NCBI GenBank assembly: GCA_964251965.1
Contig: CAXULQ010000005.1
Coordinates: 1-64,000 of the forward strand
Source of the DNA: Mucilaginibacter_A sp964251965
GTDB taxonomy: Bacteria > Bacteroidota > Bacteroidia > Sphingobacteriales > Sphingobacteriaceae
DNA: 64,000 nt
Reading direction: 5' to 3'
The notes beneath the pieces were generated by a model. It made no database searches. It was not told where the DNA came from and saw only the letters and a list, made by a program, of their open reading frames with translations. The position numbers were made by a program, and so were the translations under genes. The first letter of the stretch is position 1. Every line of letters begins with the position of its first letter. Shown in pieces: positions 51,999 to 60,742 of the stretch.

Positions 51999-52112
51999 AT
52001 GAACTTTGAAAACCTCCACCTGCTTGCCTTGGGCGCGTTATTTTTGCTCTTGTTCCTTTATTACCTCAGTCCGTTTGAACTTAGCGTTAACGAGGACGAG
52101 GACGACGAATAA
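51999..52112 (+). CDS. 37-residue single-helix membrane protein with acidic tail
   Basis: The frame ATG to TAA gives MNFENLHLLALGALFLLLFL, then YYLSPFELSVNEDEDDE. One membrane helix spans about residues 7-23 and the tail ends in a run of Glu and Asp. It has its own promoter-like box and stands between two real genes that leave a 269-base gap otherwise. A motif A copy follows the stop at once. No family is known to me; it may be a small partner subunit or regulator. Confidence 0.55.
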   Translation: MNFENLHLLALGALFLLLFLYYLSPFELSVNEDEDDE

Positions 52113-52122
52113 GCTTCTTTTA
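52113..52122 (-). repeat. Dispersed motif A copy after a stop codon
   Basis: GCTTCTTTTA starts at the base after the TAA of the 37-residue gene, with a partial inverted partner (GTAAAAAATC). Confidence 0.5.
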
Positions 52123-52156
52123 CAGGTAAAAAATCCTTGTCAAAACCACAGCTTTG

Positions 52157-53008
52157 ATGCTTAAAAGAGAAGTAGAAGTAGTGGTTATTTCTGATCTGCA
52201 TTTGGGCACTTACGGCTGCCAGGTCAAAGAATTGTTGCGGTATTTAAAAAGCATCCAACCAAAAATTTTGGTTTTAAATGGTGATATTATTGATATCTGG
52301 CAGTTTAGCAAATCGTACTGGCCCGAAGCGCACACTAAAGTAATCCGCCAAATCCTCAAGTTTGTAACCAAAGGCATTCCCGTTTATTACCTTACCGGCA
52401 ACCATGACGAAATGCTGCGCCGTTTTGCCGATTTTGACCTTGGCAGTTTTAAGCTGCTAAACAAAGTAGTGTTAAATATCGATGGCAAAAAAGCCTGGAT
52501 TTTTCATGGCGATGTGTTTGATGTAACGATGCAACATTCCAAATGGTTGGCAAAACTGGGCGCGGTTGGTTATGATAGCTTGATTTTGATAAACCATTTA
52601 ACCAACTGGTTTTTAAAGCTTTTGGGCCGAAATAAAATGAGTTTTTCGCAAAAGATAAAAGGTAAATTTAAAGATGCGGTAAAGTTTATCAATCATTTTG
52701 AACAAACTGCTGCAGATTTGGCCATTGATAAAAACTATGATTATGTGATTTGCGGACATATTCATCAGGCTGAAATCCGCGAAATTAAAAGTTCTGTTTC
52801 TGCACAAACTGTAATGTATCTCAACTCTGGCGATTGGGTTGAAAGTTTAACAGCGTTAGAATATCAGCAGGGAAAATGGAGCATTTTCGACTATCAGCAA
52901 GCTGTTTTTGAAGAGGAAACATCCGAAGGAACGCAAATCGAGGCAGAAGAATTGGAAGGACAATTGGATGTGAAGCAGTTGCTGGATCGGTTTCGCACCG
53001 AAATGTAA
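52157..53008 (+). CDS. LpxH-like metallophosphoesterase
   Basis: A 283-residue phosphoesterase of the UDP-2,3-diacylglucosamine diphosphatase type. Metal motifs are in order: ISDLHLGTYG near residue 11, LNGDIIDIWQF near 40, YYLTGNHDEMLRRF near 78, IFHGDVFD near 113 and CGHIHQAEIR near 196. The family cuts UDP-diacylglucosamine in lipid A synthesis, but Bacteroidota paralogues exist whose substrate is unknown. The next gene is a glycosyltransferase in the same direction, an arrangement I believe is common in this phylum. Confidence 0.83.
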   Translation: MLKREVEVVVISDLHLGTYGCQVKELLRYLKSIQPKILVLNGDIIDIWQFSKSYWPEAHTKVIRQILKFVTKGIPVYYLTGNHDEMLRRFADFDLGSFKLLNKVVLNIDGKKAWIFHGDVFDVTMQHSKWLAKLGAVGYDSLILINHLTNWFLKLLGRNKMSFSQKIKGKFKDAVKFINHFEQTAADLAIDKNYDYVICGHIHQAEIREIKSSVSAQTVMYLNSGDWVESLTALEYQQGKWSIFDYQQAVFEEETSEGTQIEAEELEGQLDVKQLLDRFRTEM

Positions 53009-53065
53009 CAAGCTGAAAGAAGCTTTTTCAAAACGGTTTTCCTATTTTACGCCTTTGTTACAACT

Positions 53066-54058
53066 ATGAAAATCCTATACGCCATCCAGGGAACGGGCAA
53101 CGGCCACATCAGCCGTGCACGCGAAATTGTGCCTTTGCTACAGCAATATGGTGAGCTGGATTTGCTGATTAGCGGTACACAGGCCGATGTTTCGCTTTCT
53201 CAACCTTTAACCTATCAAAAACATGGTTTCAGTTTTATCTTCGGAAAAAAGGGCGGCGTAGATTACTGGAAAACTTATAAAACCATGAATTTACGGCAAT
53301 TGCTGCGCGATGTGCGGTCGCTTCCGTTAAAACAATACGATTTAATTGTGAACGATTTTGAACCGGTTTCGGCCTGGGCTTGCAAGCTGCAAAAGCTGGA
53401 ATCCGTTTCTTTAAGTCATCAATGCGCTTTTATCTCTTCAAACACACCTCGCCCCAAAAAATGGAATTATGCCGAGTGGCTGTTTAAATATTACGCGCCA
53501 ACAACCCATCACGTTGGTTTTCATTTTGAAAGTTATGCCGATTTTATCCATACGCCGGTCATCCGTAGCGAAATACGAAACCTGGAAACACAAAATTTAG
53601 GCCATTACACGGTTTACTTGCCAGCTTATGACGACCCGTTTTTGCTTCAATATTTTAGGCAGGTAAAAGAAGTATCGTGGGAAATATTTTCTAAACACAC
53701 CAAAAAGGAATACACGCAAGGCAACGTTAAGATAAAGCCAGTGCAAAACCAAGCTTTTAACCAAAGCCTTGCCGCATCTGCCGGGCTGCTTACCGGCGGC
53801 GGTTTTGAAGGCCCGGCCGAAGCTTTGTTTATGCACAAAAAAGTAATGATGATACCAATGAAAGGCCAGTACGAGCAACAATGCAATGCTATTGCAGCTG
53901 CCAGGCTTGGTGTTTCCGTTTTGCAGAAAATTGATGAAGGTTTTGTCATACAGTTGCAGCAATGGGTTTCCTCAACTTCAAAAATCAAAGTCAACTTTCC
54001 GGATGAAACGGCACAAATTGTGGCCAACCTCGTTTCCCGGTATTCCAAACGCCGTTAA
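53066..54058 (+). CDS. MurG-like GT-B glycosyltransferase
   Basis: A 330-residue protein. MKILYAIQGTGNGHISRAREI is the N-terminal glycine-rich loop with His, and the donor-site part has LLTGGGFEGPAEALFMHKKVMMIP near 247-270, like the GT28 C-terminal domain of MurG or diacylglycerol glucosyltransferases. Together with the LpxH-like gene it suggests a glycolipid task. The exact sugar and acceptor are not visible. Confidence 0.83.
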   Translation: MKILYAIQGTGNGHISRAREIVPLLQQYGELDLLISGTQADVSLSQPLTYQKHGFSFIFGKKGGVDYWKTYKTMNLRQLLRDVRSLPLKQYDLIVNDFEPVSAWACKLQKLESVSLSHQCAFISSNTPRPKKWNYAEWLFKYYAPTTHHVGFHFESYADFIHTPVIRSEIRNLETQNLGHYTVYLPAYDDPFLLQYFRQVKEVSWEIFSKHTKKEYTQGNVKIKPVQNQAFNQSLAASAGLLTGGGFEGPAEALFMHKKVMMIPMKGQYEQQCNAIAAARLGVSVLQKIDEGFVIQLQQWVSSTSKIKVNFPDETAQIVANLVSRYSKRR

Positions 54059-54107
54059 GTTTCGGCTTGTTCTGTTTTTCTGTTAATATTGCGGAAACGA
54101 GTTCTAC

Positions 54108-55091
54108 ATGATCCAGCTTTTCCGGTCGCATAATCCTATCAATATTGCCTGGCTGATTGTGGTGTTGTTTATAATGCGAATTGGCGTGCCGCTACATTTG
54201 CCTATCAACACCGATGCTTCTTTTACCGGCCTTTTTTCGAGGCTGCTTATTGCTGTTCCTGCGCAAAGCTTTACGCCGTCTGGCAATGTTTTTTACGCTG
54301 CAATTATTGTTTTGCTGCAAGCGCTTTGGTTTAATTACATCGTTAACAACTATAATTTGTTGGGCAAACCTTCGTTTTTGCCGGCTTTGCTTTACATCAC
54401 TATTTCCGGTTTGTTTATTTCTTTTTTAACGCTGAGCGCACCTTTAATCTGTAATTTTTTGTTGATCTGGATGCTGCAAAAGCTGCTTCAATTTTACAAA
54501 ACCGAAGAAGCTACTTCAACCGCTTATGATCTGGGTTTGATTGTTGGCATCGGCACCTTAATTTATTTCCCGTTTATTTCGCTGTTTCTGGCCATCTGGA
54601 TTGGCCTGCTTATTTTCCGCCCGTTTAACTGGCACGAGTGGGTTTCTGCCTTGATGGGTTTTCTGACAATCTTTTTTTTTCTTTCTGTTTACTATTATTG
54701 CACCGATCACACTTCGGCGTTTAACACAATCGGGCTTTCTTTTGATGCCCAGCTTCCAAATGTTGGCAGTTTGCTTCCGTATCGTTTTTTAGAGCTTGTT
54801 CCGTTGGTTTTAATATTTATTCTGGCACTTTTCCGGCTGCAGTCCAACTTTCTTAAAAGCATGGTTGTGGTCCGTAAAACCTTTCAGTTGTTGCTGTTTA
54901 TCATTTTAATTGTAGCTTTTGCCTGTTGCATCAAAACAGATTTCGGCTTTAACCATTTTTTGCTTGCCGTAATGCCGGTTGCTGTTTTTATGGCCTATTA
55001 TTTTTTGTATGCTACCAAAAAATGGTTTTACGAAAGCTTGTACCTGCTGCTGCTTTTCAGCATCCTATACTTTCAGTTTAACAATATTTAA
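54108..55091 (+). CDS. DUF6427-like polytopic membrane protein
   Basis: A 327-residue protein with about nine membrane helices, starting MIQLFRSHNPINIAWLIV. It fits the Bacteroidota family DUF6427, of unknown role. Conserved spots include RPFNWHEWVSALMGF near 165. A perfect motif A copy (54213-54226) codes for TDASFTG. It precedes purQ by 45 bases. Confidence 0.7.
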   Translation: MIQLFRSHNPINIAWLIVVLFIMRIGVPLHLPINTDASFTGLFSRLLIAVPAQSFTPSGNVFYAAIIVLLQALWFNYIVNNYNLLGKPSFLPALLYITISGLFISFLTLSAPLICNFLLIWMLQKLLQFYKTEEATSTAYDLGLIVGIGTLIYFPFISLFLAIWIGLLIFRPFNWHEWVSALMGFLTIFFFLSVYYYCTDHTSAFNTIGLSFDAQLPNVGSLLPYRFLELVPLVLIFILALFRLQSNFLKSMVVVRKTFQLLLFIILIVAFACCIKTDFGFNHFLLAVMPVAVFMAYYFLYATKKWFYESLYLLLLFSILYFQFNNI

Positions 55092-55103
55092 CTTTTAAAT
55101 GAG

Positions 55104-55132
55104 TTGGTTTTTAAAGCGTTCTGTTAGTTTTG
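55104..55132 (+). promoter_or_regulatory. Promoter of purQ
   Basis: TTG at 55104-55106 and TAGTTTTG at 55125-55132 with 18 bases between; the ATG at 55137 follows after four bases, so the mRNA is probably leaderless. Confidence 0.6.
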
Positions 55133-55136
55133 TAGG

Positions 55137-55829
55137 ATGAAGTTCGGAGTGGTTATTTTTCCAGGTTCCAATTGCGATGAAGACATTATTTACGTGTTGG
55201 AAAAAATAATGGGGCAGCAGGTAGTCCGTTTATGGCATAAAAACCATGACCTGCAAGGTGCAGATTTTATCGTTTTGCCCGGCGGGTTTTCCTTCGGCGA
55301 TTATTTGCGTTCTGGTGCCATTGCCCGTTTTTCTCCGATTATGCAGGAAGTGATCCGTTTTGCAGGAAACGGAGGTTATGTGTTAGGTATTTGCAACGGT
55401 TTTCAGATTTTGGCAGAAGCCGGATTGGTGCCGGGAGCTTTACTTCACAACAAAAACCGGAAGTTTATTTGCCGTAATACTTACATCAAGGCACAAACCA
55501 ACAATTCACTGTTAACTTCTCAAATCGATCTCAATAAAGCTTTAAAAATTCCGGTGGCACATGGCGAAGGTAATTTTTATGCCGATAAAAACAGTATCGA
55601 AGAACTGAACCAAAACGATCAAATCCTTTTCCGTTATTGTGATGCAAATGGAAATTTTTCTGACGAAGCCAACGCAAACGGATCTCTCGAAAACATTGCC
55701 GGCGTTTGCAACAAAAGCAGAAACGTTTTTGCGTTGATGCCGCATCCCGAGCGTGCAGCAGATAGTTTGTTGGCGAACCAGGACGGACTGGTAATTTTTG
55801 AATCTATTTTATCGGTGGCCAACGCTTAA
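55137..55829 (+). CDS. purQ: Phosphoribosylformylglycinamidine synthase subunit PurQ
   Basis: Glutaminase subunit that supplies ammonia for the fourth step of purine synthesis. The 230-residue class I amidotransferase has VVIFPGSNCDEDI at the N-terminus, the nucleophile Cys in LGICNGFQILAEAG near 87, and the His-Glu pair in LMPHPERAAD near 202. PurL is not in the window. It overlaps coaX by one base. Motif B (55584-55598) lies in its coding part. Confidence 0.95.
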   Translation: MKFGVVIFPGSNCDEDIIYVLEKIMGQQVVRLWHKNHDLQGADFIVLPGGFSFGDYLRSGAIARFSPIMQEVIRFAGNGGYVLGICNGFQILAEAGLVPGALLHNKNRKFICRNTYIKAQTNNSLLTSQIDLNKALKIPVAHGEGNFYADKNSIEELNQNDQILFRYCDANGNFSDEANANGSLENIAGVCNKSRNVFALMPHPERAADSLLANQDGLVIFESILSVANA

Positions 55830-56569
55830 TGGCCAACCTGGTTTTCGATATTGGCAATACTTTTTCTAAAGTTGCTGTTTTTGAAGAACAGGAGATTTTG
55901 TGGACGAAGCGTTGCCGGCAAATTTCCGAAACTCTAATAACCCAAATACTAATCAAATTTAAACCCAAAGTCGCCATCATTTCATCGGTACAAAACAAAA
56001 TATTTTTATGGGAAGCAATGTTGGAAAAGCAATTGAAACTGCTTCGGTTTAATTATCAAATGGCAAAAAGCATTACCAACCATTACCAGCAGCCGGAAAA
56101 ATTAGGTTTAGACCGGTTGGCAGCCGTAGTTGGTGCCCATTTTTTATACCCTAAAAACAGCAATCTGGTAATTGATGCCGGCACTTGTGTTACTTACGAT
56201 TTTGTAGATGAGCAAGGAAATTATCACGGAGGAAGCATTTCGCCGGGTTTAAAAATGCGTTTTAAAGCGTTAAAGCATTACACTAAAAAATTGCCGCTAA
56301 TAGAAGCAGAACCAGATTTTGAAAAAACTTTTGGCAATAATACGAAGGAAGCAATCCTTTCTGGTGTGCAAAGCGGTTTACGTTTTGAAGCAGAAGGGTT
56401 TATCAAAAAACAAACAGAACAATATCAGCATATAAATATCCTGTTAACAGGCGGCGACCTTAATTTTTTTGATACTCACCTTAAAAGTAGCATCTTTGCC
56501 GCTTGCATTAAACCGGAACCCTATTTAGTTCTTAAAGGATTAAACGCAGTTATACATCAGCAAGAATGA
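55829..56569 (+). CDS. coaX: Type III pantothenate kinase
   Basis: First step of coenzyme A synthesis. The 246-residue ASKHA-fold kinase has the phosphate-binding MANLVFDIGNTFSKVAVFE at the start, GLDRLAAVVGAHFLYP near 93, VIDAGTCVTYDFVD near 113 and GGSISPGLKMRFKALKHYT near 132. The length is typical. Translation is coupled to purQ and to the barrel gene. Confidence 0.93.
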   Translation: MANLVFDIGNTFSKVAVFEEQEILWTKRCRQISETLITQILIKFKPKVAIISSVQNKIFLWEAMLEKQLKLLRFNYQMAKSITNHYQQPEKLGLDRLAAVVGAHFLYPKNSNLVIDAGTCVTYDFVDEQGNYHGGSISPGLKMRFKALKHYTKKLPLIEAEPDFEKTFGNNTKEAILSGVQSGLRFEAEGFIKKQTEQYQHINILLTGGDLNFFDTHLKSSIFAACIKPEPYLVLKGLNAVIHQQE

Positions 56570-57867
56570 TTAATCGTACAAAAAGCTTACTTATACTTTT
56601 ATTTATATTTTCGGCATTTACCGCTTCGGCACAATCCACCAGCAGTTCGCCTTATTCTAAATTTGGTTTAGGCGATTTGCAGCAGCAAAGTTTGCCGCAA
56701 AACATGTCTATGGGCGGTATTGCTACCGGTGTGCGCACTTTGGGGTCGTATAATAACATTAACATGCTTAACCCGGCATCTTATTCGGCCATTACTTATA
56801 CAACCATAGATATTGGCGCTTATGCCTCCGTTAATACTTTAAGTAATAACACAGCTAAACAAACCGGTGTTGATTTTAGGTTGAACCATCTTGCTTTTGC
56901 CGTTCCTATTACTAAAGGGACTTCCGCTTTGAGTTTTGGGTTGCTGCCTTATACAGATTTTGGCTATAGTTTTAAACAAGTTACCAAAATTGACACCAAT
57001 ACGGTTAATAGCGTTTACGGTGGCGATGGCGGTTTGTCAAAAGCTTATTTAGGTTATGGTTTTAGTCTTTTTAAACATTTAAACTTAGGTTTTAATGTTT
57101 CTTATATTTTTGGCAACCTGCGCCAAACCAGTTCGGTAGAAGTTCCTAATTATTATTTATCTTCTTTCAATACACGGATTGAAAATAGCCAAAGCATTAA
57201 AGGGCTGAGTTACGATTATGGTTTGCAGTACGAAATACCTTTATCAACAACCTCCAGAGTTGTTTTGGGCTACTCCGGAACATTAAAATCAACCCTTACA
57301 TCTGCAACCAAATATGTATCTACCCAATATTTGGTTGATCCAAGTACAGGTTCTGAAGCTACGGCTGCCGATACAACTTATATCCGCCAAGGCAATGATG
57401 TTAAAATTGCATTGCCGCTGATACAGCATTTTGGTATTTCTTATCAAAAGGAAAACCATTATTTAATCGGAGCGGACTACAGTCGCGGAAACTGGTCGCA
57501 ATTAACTGTAAATGGTGTTAATCAAGGCCTTAACAATACTGAATCTTATCATATCGGCGGTCAGATTACGCCTAACATTAACTCTTTAAACAGTTTTTTG
57601 GCTGTGATGGATTATCGCCTGGGTTATCGGTACAACAAAACTTATGTTTATACTTCCGGCACAGGTATTAACGAATCTGCTTTTACTTTTGGTTTCGGCA
57701 TACCTATCCGTTCGCAAAACCGCCTTTCTTTTTACAAAGTTAATTTTGCCGCAGAAATAGGCAAACGCGGTACGCTGGAAAACAATCTTATTAAAGAAAA
57801 CTTCGTTAATTTCCGGTTTAGCTTTTTGCTAAACGATGCATGGTTTAGAAAGATTAAGTTTGATTAA
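56566..57867 (+). CDS. Outer membrane beta-barrel protein (FadL/OmpP1-like)
   Basis: A 433-residue exported protein (signal ILLFIFSAFTASAQ, cleavage near residue 22). The mature start SSPYSKFGLGDLQQQ and the segment NMSMGGIATGVRTLGSYNNINMLNPASYS near 45 are typical of Bacteroidota FadL-type barrels, where an N-terminal hatch precedes about 14 strands. It overlaps coaX by four bases and ends one base before lptC, which suggests an envelope-building unit. Confidence 0.75.
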   Translation: MINRTKSLLILLFIFSAFTASAQSTSSSPYSKFGLGDLQQQSLPQNMSMGGIATGVRTLGSYNNINMLNPASYSAITYTTIDIGAYASVNTLSNNTAKQTGVDFRLNHLAFAVPITKGTSALSFGLLPYTDFGYSFKQVTKIDTNTVNSVYGGDGGLSKAYLGYGFSLFKHLNLGFNVSYIFGNLRQTSSVEVPNYYLSSFNTRIENSQSIKGLSYDYGLQYEIPLSTTSRVVLGYSGTLKSTLTSATKYVSTQYLVDPSTGSEATAADTTYIRQGNDVKIALPLIQHFGISYQKENHYLIGADYSRGNWSQLTVNGVNQGLNNTESYHIGGQITPNINSLNSFLAVMDYRLGYRYNKTYVYTSGTGINESAFTFGFGIPIRSQNRLSFYKVNFAAEIGKRGTLENNLIKENFVNFRFSFLLNDAWFRKIKFD

Positions 57868-57868
57868 A

Positions 57869-58459
57869 ATGCCGTTGCAGTTGCGTTTGGTTAAAAAATT
57901 TGCAATCAAATGCCTAATGCTTCTTTTACCGATGTTTTTTCTGGCTTGTGAAAATGATCTTAAAAAGGTAAAGCAAATTTCCAGTATGGAAGTAAACAAA
58001 CCTGTTGAAACCACTATCGGTGTTGATGTAATTTACAGTGATTCGGCCAAAGTAAAAGCTAGAATGACTGCGCCTGTCATGCTAAATCACACAGCAACAA
58101 AAACAGTAAAATCTTATTATGAAATGCCTAATGGCGTACATATAGATTTTTATGATCTAAAGCAAAAGATAATCAGTACGGTAACGGCCGAATATGCAAT
58201 CACTAAAAATGATAACAAAACAGTAGAGCTGCGCCGCAACGTAGTGGTGGTGAATGATAAAGGCGATACTTTTAAATCTCAGGAATTGATTTGGGACCAG
58301 ATTGGTAAAAAGTTTTACTCCAACCAGTTTTCTACCTTAACCCAAAAAGAAGGCAATACCATCAGCGGCAGTACTTTTAGGTGTAAGGAAGACCTCAGTA
58401 ACCCGGAGTTTTTGCAATCCACCGGAAAGTTTAACGTAAACCAAGGGCTAAACCCGTAA
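57869..58459 (+). CDS. lptC: LptC-like LPS export lipoprotein
   Basis: A 196-residue lipoprotein (lipobox FLAC near residue 27) with an LptC/OstA-like beta-jellyroll: TIGVDVIYSDSAKVKARMTAPVM near 55 and GDTFKSQELIWDQIGKKFYSN near 135. In the Lpt bridge it passes lipopolysaccharide from LptBFG to LptA. I chose the ATG one base after the barrel gene stop. A motif A copy codes for part of the signal (LMLLLPMF). Confidence 0.83.
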   Translation: MPLQLRLVKKFAIKCLMLLLPMFFLACENDLKKVKQISSMEVNKPVETTIGVDVIYSDSAKVKARMTAPVMLNHTATKTVKSYYEMPNGVHIDFYDLKQKIISTVTAEYAITKNDNKTVELRRNVVVVNDKGDTFKSQELIWDQIGKKFYSNQFSTLTQKEGNTISGSTFRCKEDLSNPEFLQSTGKFNVNQGLNP

Positions 58460-58553
58460 ATTAAAACAAACAGCGCATATTTATGTATCGGGTTTTTACC
58501 AAAAGTTGTATCTTGCGCCCTCTTTTTTAAGCATTTAATGATATAAGTTTTTT

Positions 58554-60674
58554 ATGGGAATAATGAGTTTTTTGCGGAACCGGTTAGGTTTGATCATGGT
58601 GATTGTGATTGGATTGGCTCTTTTCGCATTTATTATTGGTGAAGTAGTGCATTATGGAAGTTCTTTTATGAACGGCGACCGTACAACAGTTGGTGAAGTG
58701 GCCGGGGACAAGATCAACTATGACGATTATAACAGAAAGTTAGACCAAAACATTCAGAATTTTAAGCAGCAGTCTAACCAGGCGAACTTAAACCCGCAGA
58801 TGACCAGTTATGTTCAGCAAACAACCTGGAACCAGGAAGTTAGCCAGATTATCCTGCAAAAACAAATCGGTAAGTTAGGGATTGCTGTTGGGGATGATGA
58901 AAGTAAGGCTTTAATTCAGGGAAGTAACCCAAGCCCGCAAATTATCCAGGCTTTTACTAACCGTGAAACTGGTCAGTTCGACCGCCAGCAACTGAGTGCT
59001 TTTTTAGGAAATATCAGTTCTACAAAAGCAGACCCGGCAACCCGTGAGCAATGGGCAAATTTTGTAAACCAGATAATTGAAGGGAAAAAATCAGAAAAGT
59101 ATTTATCAATGGTTCGAAACGGGATTTATGTAAACTCGTTAGAAGCAAAAGACGATTACGAAGCCCGTAACAAAATTGCTAACTTTAAATATGTTAACTT
59201 AAATTATGCTTCTGTTCCGGATAATCAAATTAAACTGACAGACGAAGATTACAATACTTATTACAACGAACATAAAAACGAATTTAAAAATCCCGAAGAA
59301 CTACGTTCTTTTGATTATGTAGTTTTTAACGCAACGCCATCTAAAGCAGATACCGCGGTTGTAAAAGAGCAGATCAATAAATTGTTAGAAGGATTTAAAA
59401 CTTCCAAAAACGATTCGCTTTTTGTAGCCGTAAATGCCAATACACCTGCGCCTTTGGTTTATCAGAAAAAAGGACAATTAGAACCAAAGCTGGATTCGAT
59501 TATGTTTACTGCTGCGCCAGGCTTTATTTACGGGCCTTATTTTTCTAATGGTTCTTATAAAATTGCTAAATTAATCAGCGCACAAGTTGGCCCGGATTCG
59601 GTAAAAGCACGTCATATTTTAATCAACCCGACAACAGAAGGCGGTGTGGACAAAGCTTTGGCCAAAGCAGATTCTTTGAAAAAATTAGTCCAGTTGGGCA
59701 AGCAAACTTTTGCCGATCTGGCTAAAACCAATTCTACTGATGGTTCCGCTGCTAAAGGCGGCGAATTAGGAACATTTGTACGTGAAGGAATGTTCCCTGA
59801 ATTTGCAGATGCTGTTTTTACCGGTAAAAAAGGTGATTTCAAAATTGTTACTTCAAGGGCAGGTGTTCATTTGGTTGAAATTGAAGACACGAAAGGATCA
59901 TCTAAAGTGGTTAAAGTAGCCGTAGTTGATAAAGCATTGGTGCCAAGCAGCAAAACAACTTCTACCGCTTATGCACAAGCACAGGCTTTTTTAAGTAAAG
60001 TATCAAACGGCAATTCTTTTGAACAGGAAATCAAAGCAGAAAAACTGAAAAAATTAACTGCTGACGATGTAACTGCTTCCGCATCTTCTGTAACTGGTTT
60101 AGAAAGTGCCCGGGATGTAGTAAAATGGGTTTATGGTGCAAAAACAGGCGATGTATCAAACCAGGTTTTTGAACTGAACCTAAGCAACCAATATGTAGTT
60201 GCACAACTGCAAACCATCAAACCAAAAGGCATACTTACACTCGACCTGGTTAAAAAACAAATTGAACCCGCCGTACGCAACCAGGTTAAAGCCCAAAAAT
60301 TAAAAGAGAAATTTGATAACGCCTTAAAAGGTGCGGCAGACCTCGAAAAAGTAGCGGCACAAGTTGGCAGCAAAGTTATACCAGTTCAAAATATCGTTTT
60401 TGCAAACCCGATTATTCCAGGCATTGCCCAGGAAAATAAAGTAGTCGGCGCAATTTTTGGTTCGTCTTTACATAAAATTTCTAAACCGGTTGATGGTCAA
60501 AATGGTGTTTATGTTTTTGCGGTTGACAGCTTTAACAATCCACCTGCAATAAATAATGCGTTAAAAGACCGTCAGCAAATTGCGCAAACTTTGCTGCAAA
60601 GGATAGATACAGATGTGTTTACTGTTTTAAAAGAAAAGGCTAATGTAAAAGATTACAGGGCTAAGTTCTTTTAA
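58554..60674 (+). CDS. PpiD/SurA-type peptidyl-prolyl isomerase
   Basis: A 706-residue periplasmic folding factor anchored by one N-terminal helix (LGLIMVIVIGLALFAFII, about residues 12-29). A SurA_N_3-like domain (residues 40-230) is followed by a parvulin domain near 350-445 (VKARHILINPTTEG, GGELGTFVREGMFPEFADAVF) and a second, degenerate one. It assists folding of outer membrane proteins, which suits the barrel and lptC genes upstream. Confidence 0.9.
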   Translation: MGIMSFLRNRLGLIMVIVIGLALFAFIIGEVVHYGSSFMNGDRTTVGEVAGDKINYDDYNRKLDQNIQNFKQQSNQANLNPQMTSYVQQTTWNQEVSQIILQKQIGKLGIAVGDDESKALIQGSNPSPQIIQAFTNRETGQFDRQQLSAFLGNISSTKADPATREQWANFVNQIIEGKKSEKYLSMVRNGIYVNSLEAKDDYEARNKIANFKYVNLNYASVPDNQIKLTDEDYNTYYNEHKNEFKNPEELRSFDYVVFNATPSKADTAVVKEQINKLLEGFKTSKNDSLFVAVNANTPAPLVYQKKGQLEPKLDSIMFTAAPGFIYGPYFSNGSYKIAKLISAQVGPDSVKARHILINPTTEGGVDKALAKADSLKKLVQLGKQTFADLAKTNSTDGSAAKGGELGTFVREGMFPEFADAVFTGKKGDFKIVTSRAGVHLVEIEDTKGSSKVVKVAVVDKALVPSSKTTSTAYAQAQAFLSKVSNGNSFEQEIKAEKLKKLTADDVTASASSVTGLESARDVVKWVYGAKTGDVSNQVFELNLSNQYVVAQLQTIKPKGILTLDLVKKQIEPAVRNQVKAQKLKEKFDNALKGAADLEKVAAQVGSKVIPVQNIVFANPIIPGIAQENKVVGAIFGSSLHKISKPVDGQNGVYVFAVDSFNNPPAINNALKDRQQIAQTLLQRIDTDVFTVLKEKANVKDYRAKFF

Positions 60675-60681
60675 AAGAAGC
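60672..60681 (+). repeat. Dispersed motif A copy containing a stop codon
   Basis: TAAAAGAAGC where TAA is the stop of the PpiD gene; with the bases before it, TTCTTTTAAAAGAA is a perfect 14-base palindrome. Confidence 0.55.
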
Positions 60682-60698
60682 ATTCATGTAATTTTACG

Positions 60699-60731
60699 TC
60701 CGGAAATCAGTTATACTGTTTCCGGATTTTT
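60699..60731 (+). terminator. Intrinsic terminator after the PpiD gene
   Basis: TCCGGAAA (60699-60706) pairs with TTTCCGGA (60719-60726) and is followed by TTTTTATTTT. Confidence 0.85.
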
Positions 60732-60742
60732 ATTTTAACGAC

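Noticed and set aside
26388..53680. CRISPR-like array formed by the dispersed motifs
   Set aside because: Spacing is irregular over kilobases, and copies point both ways.
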